From: Cetobacterium sp. NK01
Lineage (GTDB): Bacteria > Fusobacteriota > Fusobacteriia > Fusobacteriales > Fusobacteriaceae
Assembly: GCF_024506395.1 (NCBI RefSeq)
Contig: NZ_JANIBO010000001.1
Span: 1,178,001-1,242,000, forward strand
Direction: 5' to 3'
DNA: 64,000 bases
Shown: positions 60,350 to 64,000 of the stretch, one piece after another
How the letters are laid out: each line of letters starts with the position of its first letter
Numbering within the stretch: the first letter of the stretch is position 1
The notes under the pieces: generated by a model
The model's input: only the letters and a program-made list of their open reading frames with translations
Told to the model about the DNA's origin: nothing
Database searches by the model: none
Translations under genes and position numbers: made by a program

Positions 60350-61200
60350 TACTAATTACTGGAGCCAATGGACAGTTAGGGCATGATTTTCAAAGAATAT
60401 TTAAAGATAAAAATTTAGATTTTATAGCAACAGACTATAAAGAGTTAGATATAACAGATATAGATACAGTGAGAGCGTTTGTAAAAGATAAAAACATAGA
60501 TCTTATTATAAACTGTGCAGCTTACAATAATGTGGATAAAGCAGAAGAGGAGATAGAGATGTGTTATAAGCTAAACGCTGCAGCACCAAGAGATTTAGCA
60601 TTAGTTGCTAAAGAGTTAGGAGCAGATTATATAACATACTCTACAGACTTTGTTTTTGATGGAAGTAAAAAAACTCCTTATACAGAAGAAGATTCGCCAA
60701 ATCCACTTTCTGTTTATTCACAGGCTAAAGCTGAGGGAGAAAAATTAGTATTAGAAACTTATACTAGAAGTTTTGTAATAAGAACATCATGGGTATTTGG
60801 AATAGCTAACAACAACTTTAATAGACAAGTTATAAACTGGAGCAGATCTAGAGATGTTCTAGGAATAGTTGATGATCAAATCTCTGTTCCTACATACTCG
60901 TATGATTTAGCACTATACTCTTTAAAACTGTTAGAAACTAAAAAATATGGATTGTATCATCTAAGCAACAATGGAATAGCTTCAAAATATGACCAAGCAA
61001 AGTATGTTTTAGATTCTATTGGGTGGAAGGGAACTCTAAATCGTGCTAAAAGTAGTGATTTTATACTTCCAGCTAAAAGAGCGGAATATTCAAAGCTTGA
61101 TAGTAGCAAGTTAGAAGAAGTTGTAGGAGAAAAACTTCCAACTTGGGAAAGTGGAATAGATAGATTCCTAAACGAGATGAGAGAGAAGGGGGAACTGTAG
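60346..61200 (+). CDS. rmlD: dTDP-4-dehydrorhamnose reductase
   Basis: A 284-residue short-chain dehydrogenase-fold reductase giving dTDP-L-rhamnose. The nucleotide motif is ILITGANGQLGHDF. The catalytic region is YITYSTDFVFDGSKKTPYTE, with SVYSQAKAEGEKLVLE supplying Tyr-x3-Lys. It overlaps rmlC by 4 bases and rmlB by 1 base. Confidence 0.96.
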   Translation: MILITGANGQLGHDFQRIFKDKNLDFIATDYKELDITDIDTVRAFVKDKNIDLIINCAAYNNVDKAEEEIEMCYKLNAAAPRDLALVAKELGADYITYSTDFVFDGSKKTPYTEEDSPNPLSVYSQAKAEGEKLVLETYTRSFVIRTSWVFGIANNNFNRQVINWSRSRDVLGIVDDQISVPTYSYDLALYSLKLLETKKYGLYHLSNNGIASKYDQAKYVLDSIGWKGTLNRAKSSDFILPAKRAEYSKLDSSKLEEVVGEKLPTWESGIDRFLNEMREKGEL

Positions 61201-62396
61201 TGAAAACTTACTTAGTAACAGGTGGAGCAGGATTTATTGGTGCAAATTTTGTTAAATATATGTTAGAAAAACACGAAGATATAAAATTAGTTGTACTAGA
61301 TAAACTAACTTATGCAGGAAATCTTGGAACAATAAGAGAGGAGTTAAAAGACTCTAGAGTTTCTTTTGTTAAAGGAGATATTTGTAACCGTGAACTAGTT
61401 GAAAATATATTTATGCAGCACGACATAGATTATGTTGTAAACTTTGCAGCAGAAAGTCATGTGGATAGAAGTATTGAAAATCCTCAGATATTCTTAGAGA
61501 CAAATATACTTGGAACTCAAAATCTAATGGAAGTTGCTAAAACTTTTTGGACAGCAGGAAAAGACTCTAATGGATACCCGATCTATAAAGAGGGAAAGAA
61601 ATTCCACCATGTTTCAACAGATGAAGTATATGGAAGTTTAAGCAAGGACTGGGATATTCCAAGAGAGTTAATTTTAGATGAGGCAGTTGCAAAAATTGCA
61701 ACTGGAAGAACTAATCTTCAAACTTATGGGAAGAAGATGTTTACAGAAAGTACTCCACTAGATCCAAGAAGTCCATATTCAGCATCTAAAACAGCATCTG
61801 ATATGATAGTGCTTGCTTATGGAGAAACATATAAGTTTCCATTTAATATAACAAGATGTTCAAATAACTATGGAGCATATCACTTCCCAGAAAAGTTAAT
61901 TCCACTAATTATTAAAAATATCTTAGCTGGAAAGAAACTTCCTGTGTATGGAAAGGGAGATAATGTTAGAGACTGGTTATATGTAATGGATCATTGTAAA
62001 GGTATAGATATGGTAATATCTAATGCTAAGGCGCATGAAATATATAACATTGGTGGATTTAACGAGGAGCAAAACATAAACATAGTGAAACTTACTATAG
62101 ATACAATAGCTAGAATCATGAAAGAGGAACCTGAGTATCAAAAAGTATTGAGCACAGATTTAGCTAACATCAATTATGATTTGATAACTTACGTTCAAGA
62201 TAGATTAGGCCATGATGCTCGTTATGCAATTGATCCAACTAAGATAGTAACAGAACTTGGATGGTATCCTGAAACACCATTTACAGAAGGGATAGAAAAG
62301 ACTATTAGATGGTATTTAGATAATCAAGGATGGGTAGAGGAAGTAGCATCTGGAGACTATCAAAAATATTATGAAGAGATGTATAATAATAGATAG
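61200..62396 (+). CDS. rmlB: dTDP-glucose 4,6-dehydratase
   Basis: A 398-residue RmlB of the extended short-chain dehydrogenase type. NAD site is YLVTGGAGFIGANFVKYML, then NFAAESHVDRSIENP, catalytic HVSTDEVYGSL and RSPYSASKTASDMIV (Tyr-x3-Lys). It is about 40 residues longer than E. coli RmlB because of an insert near 120-190. The start is GTG 61200, sharing one base with the rmlD stop (TAGTG). It is the last gene of the LPS operon, before a terminator. Confidence 0.96.
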   Translation: MKTYLVTGGAGFIGANFVKYMLEKHEDIKLVVLDKLTYAGNLGTIREELKDSRVSFVKGDICNRELVENIFMQHDIDYVVNFAAESHVDRSIENPQIFLETNILGTQNLMEVAKTFWTAGKDSNGYPIYKEGKKFHHVSTDEVYGSLSKDWDIPRELILDEAVAKIATGRTNLQTYGKKMFTESTPLDPRSPYSASKTASDMIVLAYGETYKFPFNITRCSNNYGAYHFPEKLIPLIIKNILAGKKLPVYGKGDNVRDWLYVMDHCKGIDMVISNAKAHEIYNIGGFNEEQNINIVKLTIDTIARIMKEEPEYQKVLSTDLANINYDLITYVQDRLGHDARYAIDPTKIVTELGWYPETPFTEGIEKTIRWYLDNQGWVEEVASGDYQKYYEEMYNNR

Positions 62397-62402
62397 TGTA
62401 TG

Positions 62403-62430
62403 AAGCTAGAGTCAATTAAGACTCTAGCTT
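62403..62430. terminator. Bidirectional terminator after rmlB
   Basis: AAGCTAGAGTC / GACTCTAGCTT is a perfect 11-bp stem with a 6-base loop and T-rich flank. It includes the stop codon of the convergent rep-like gene. Confidence 0.9.
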
Positions 62431-63321
62431 TTCTTTTAAATTTTTATAATAAATAGCCACTAATTTTTCATCATATTTTTGAGAATCAATTAAAAATTTT
62501 GAGAAAATCTCATCTTTTGAAAAGCTACTATTTTTAAAAAGGTCTTGGAAATATATGACCTTACTATGTAAAATACGATGAATTTTATCATCCTCTTTAG
62601 ATTCAGAAATAGATATTGGAAGAAAATTCCACTCACCTTTAATAGCTTTTACAAGGCATGCATTTACATTGTTACATCGTCCATTTTTAAACTCTAAATT
62701 AGCTAAGTTATAGACTCTATTAAACTCATCTATTGTAAGATCTGGTTTAGCTGAAAGAAGATTAACAATTGTAAAGTCATCTAAGATATCTTTTAAATAT
62801 GTTCTTATAGAAACACTAGAAGTTAGTAGAGTATTTTTTTTGTTATTATCATTTGTATCATTAGTATTATTATATGGCGGGTTTTCCGTATGCGGAAGTT
62901 CCGTCGTAGGGGTTTCCGTCACTGCAATTTGCAGTGGCGGAATTTCAGATAAGGGGAGATGAAAAGTAGTCTCATCACTTCTAAAAATTTCTGTAGTCTT
63001 ATTCAGAAGTTCCTTATCGTCACAAAAATAATACACATTTTTTAACTCTCCTTTAGCTGTAAAAGTTATATCCTTTTTTTGGCGATACATATAGCCAAGG
63101 TCAATAAAGGTATTTATTAATCTCGCAATTTTATCTTTTCCAATATTTAGATCGCTTCGTATTTGGTGAGGATTAATAATCCAATTACTAGGCTTAGAAA
63201 GAAGATAGATACCAAATCCAATTAACTCTAGATTTAAGTTTTTATCTTGAATAAATTTATTATAAATTACTGTATAGTTTGTTTTGTGGTGATTTTTTAT
63301 TATAAAATTATTTTTAGTCAT
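62416..63321 (-). CDS. Winged-helix replication-initiator-like protein
   Basis: A 301-residue protein with an N-terminal DNA-binding domain (about 15-85: LNLELIGFGIYLLSKPSNW, then PHQIRSDLNIGKDKIARLINTFIDLGYMYR). This resembles the helix-turn-helix of phage replisome organisers and small-plasmid Rep proteins. A Pro/Thr/Asn-rich linker (about 115-165) follows, then a helical C-terminal domain of unknown type. The linker DNA contains strong palindromes (62884-62942). GGAG precedes ATG. With two small genes upstream it forms a likely replication or mobile-element module; the assignment rests on fold similarity only. Confidence 0.6.
   Translation of the reverse strand: MTKNNFIIKNHHKTNYTVIYNKFIQDKNLNLELIGFGIYLLSKPSNWIINPHQIRSDLNIGKDKIARLINTFIDLGYMYRQKKDITFTAKGELKNVYYFCDDKELLNKTTEIFRSDETTFHLPLSEIPPLQIAVTETPTTELPHTENPPYNNTNDTNDNNKKNTLLTSSVSIRTYLKDILDDFTIVNLLSAKPDLTIDEFNRVYNLANLEFKNGRCNNVNACLVKAIKGEWNFLPISISESKEDDKIHRILHSKVIYFQDLFKNSSFSKDEIFSKFLIDSQKYDEKLVAIYYKNLKEKLES
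62884..62942. repeat. Nested palindromes inside the rep-like gene
   Basis: TTCCG-TATG-CGGAA (62884-62897), CGGAA-G-TTCCG (62893-62903), and a near-perfect 29-base hairpin at 62914-62942 built on CACTGCAA-T-TTGCAGTG with TTCCG/CGGAA outer arms. The TTCCG element occurs four times in this 59-base stretch, which is more GC-rich than its surroundings. Confidence 0.8.
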
Positions 63322-63340
63322 AATTAATCTCCTTTAACAA

Positions 63341-63766
63341 CTATTGAATTTTTGTAGAGGTTTTTAAAATCTTATAGTAGTTTTTTAGTTTTTTATTTAA
63401 TTCTTCCAATGAGTAGTAATAGTTTGAACCGATCTTGTGTATTTTTAGTTGTTTTATAACACACCAAGGTAAATTGATTGTTTTATTAACACGATTAACT
63501 CCGCAGTATAACTCTAAATGTCTTAAAGACTCATCTAAATCTGGTATTTGAGGTGGTATATACTTTTTGTTGATCAAGCTCTCAACATGGATTATATGAG
63601 TGTTTGATGAAAAGGTAGAAAAAATTGTTTTATCAATGATGTATCGAAGAATGCTTTTCTCACAGGTACGACAAATATAAGCTAAATCTTTAACAGAGAT
63701 AATTTCGCCGTAAATTTCTTTAACATAGGGATAGTTTTCAATAAGAGCGTATTTTTTAGTTTTCAT
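63341..63766 (-). CDS. Hypothetical protein, 141 residues
   Basis: No family recognised. The chain is rich in Ile, Lys and Tyr. It includes LAYICRTCEKSILRYIIDK, with a C-x-x-C pair (CRTC), and a likely helix-turn-helix-like segment SVKDLAYICRTCEKSILRYI. The C-terminal SYYYSLEELNKKLKNYYK resembles the end of excisionase or MerR-like DNA-binding proteins (here NYYYSLEEL). GAGGTG precedes ATG. It overlaps the upstream 75-residue gene by 11 bases and lies 19 bases from the rep-like gene, so the three form one unit. Confidence 0.6.
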   Translation of the reverse strand: MKTKKYALIENYPYVKEIYGEIISVKDLAYICRTCEKSILRYIIDKTIFSTFSSNTHIIHVESLINKKYIPPQIPDLDESLRHLELYCGVNRVNKTINLPWCVIKQLKIHKIGSNYYYSLEELNKKLKNYYKILKTSTKIQ

Positions 63767-63983
63767 ATTTCACCTCAATTAAATTTTTGTAGTTATCGAA
63801 TATTAAAGTTGTAAGATCGGAAGTTTTAATGAAAACCTTTAAACCTGCTTTTAAAGTAGTTATACTTTTAGAGTCAATATGATATCTTAAAGTATGTGGT
63901 TTAATATTAAAAATTTCAGGGATATATGAAATTGGAATAAATTTCCCATAGCTTTTTGTCAAAAGTAAAGTCAATTTTTTCAT
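63756..63983 (-). CDS. Small helix-turn-helix-like protein, 75 residues
   Basis: A basic 75-residue protein with FIPISYIPEIFNIKPHTLRYHIDSK, which looks like a helix-turn-helix of the excisionase/MerR-like type (Y-I-P-E-x-F-N-I-x-P-x-T-L-R-Y). The region upstream within the window is only A-rich, with no Shine-Dalgarno, and the gene is close to the window edge, so its start is not certain. It may be a regulator of the rep-like module downstream. Confidence 0.55.
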   Translation of the reverse strand: MKKLTLLLTKSYGKFIPISYIPEIFNIKPHTLRYHIDSKSITTLKAGLKVFIKTSDLTTLIFDNYKNLIEVKYEN

Positions 63984-64000
63984 TTTTTCATTTTTTGTTT

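Noticed and set aside
1-64000. CRISPR array, tRNA or rRNA genes
   Set aside because: No regularly spaced direct repeats, no cloverleaf-like or rRNA-like sequence was seen in the intergenic regions.
63975-64000. CATTTTTT tandem repeat at the right edge as a phase-variable tract
   Set aside because: It contains only the start codon region of the 75-residue gene and two near copies; too short and cut by the window edge to judge.

Overview
The window reads as chromosome-like (or large-replicon) DNA of a fermentative Gram-negative anaerobe of the Fusobacteriota, most like Fusobacterium or Cetobacterium. This is an inference from very low GC, A/G-rich coding strands, strong Shine-Dalgarno sites, LPS-core and O-antigen genes, autotransporter and outer-membrane barrel genes, and amino-acid and PTS-sugar fermentation genes. 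I saw no rRNA, tRNA or CRISPR, and no gene that fixes the species. The only stretch above 300 bases without a gene is 3362-3780; it holds a structured leader RNA, its terminator and promoter, and the promoter of the next gene.

Region 1 (63-6638) carries ion and amino-acid transport genes. An NhaC-type Na+/H+ antiporter and a YfcC-type carrier lie on the minus strand. Each is preceded by a copy of the same structured leader RNA, with the same type of promoter (TTGACA, 18 bp, TATACT) and an intrinsic terminator, so they look like a two-gene riboswitch regulon. On the plus strand follow an NSS-family Na+/amino-acid symporter and a phosphatidylserine-decarboxylase-like enzyme of the PsiD (tryptophan decarboxylase) type. 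Region 2 (6757-19231) is surface and stress: a giant repeat-plus-barrel outer-membrane protein, two GlsB/YeaQ membrane proteins each divergent from an outer-membrane protein gene, a UV-damage endonuclease, and an aspT-aspD aspartate:alanine decarboxylation pair. Region 3 (19463-25449) is one sugar operon: PTS IIB-IIC-IIA, MupG-like 6-phosphomuramidase, BadF-type sugar kinase, GH4 6-phospho-glycosidase and an RpiR regulator. Identical terminators lie at both ends.

Region 4 (25484-35927, minus strand) holds three overlapping c-di-GMP genes (GGDEF; dual binding domain-GGDEF-EAL; TPR-like-GGDEF), a small secreted protein, and an envelope operon of polysaccharide deacetylase, WaaE-like glycosyltransferase, response regulator and histidine kinase. 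Region 5 (36060-41127) is a LacI-controlled operon with a consensus promoter, a perfect 18-bp operator, an MFS carrier, a double SnoaL-like protein and an SSS symporter; its substrate is not evident. Then come an AAA-ATPase/DUF4143 gene behind palindromic repeats, an omptin-family outer-membrane protease in operon with a lipoprotein autotransporter, and a small LPS kinase.

Region 6 (47034-62396) is a 15-kb plus-strand LPS/O-antigen operon driven by an extended -10 promoter. It has GT9 heptosyltransferase-like genes, GT4 genes, a deacetylase, an acetyltransferase, a WaaY-like kinase, three related unassigned transferases, an O-antigen ligase/polymerase and rmlA-C-D-B for dTDP-rhamnose. At the right edge (62416-63983) three minus-strand genes resemble a plasmid or phage replication module. 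The first has palindromes inside its linker, which could be an origin.

The best leads are the paired leader RNAs, the omptin-autotransporter operon, the NSS/PsiD-like pair, the LacI-controlled MFS/SnoaL/SSS operon of unknown substrate, and the palindromes inside the rep-like gene.
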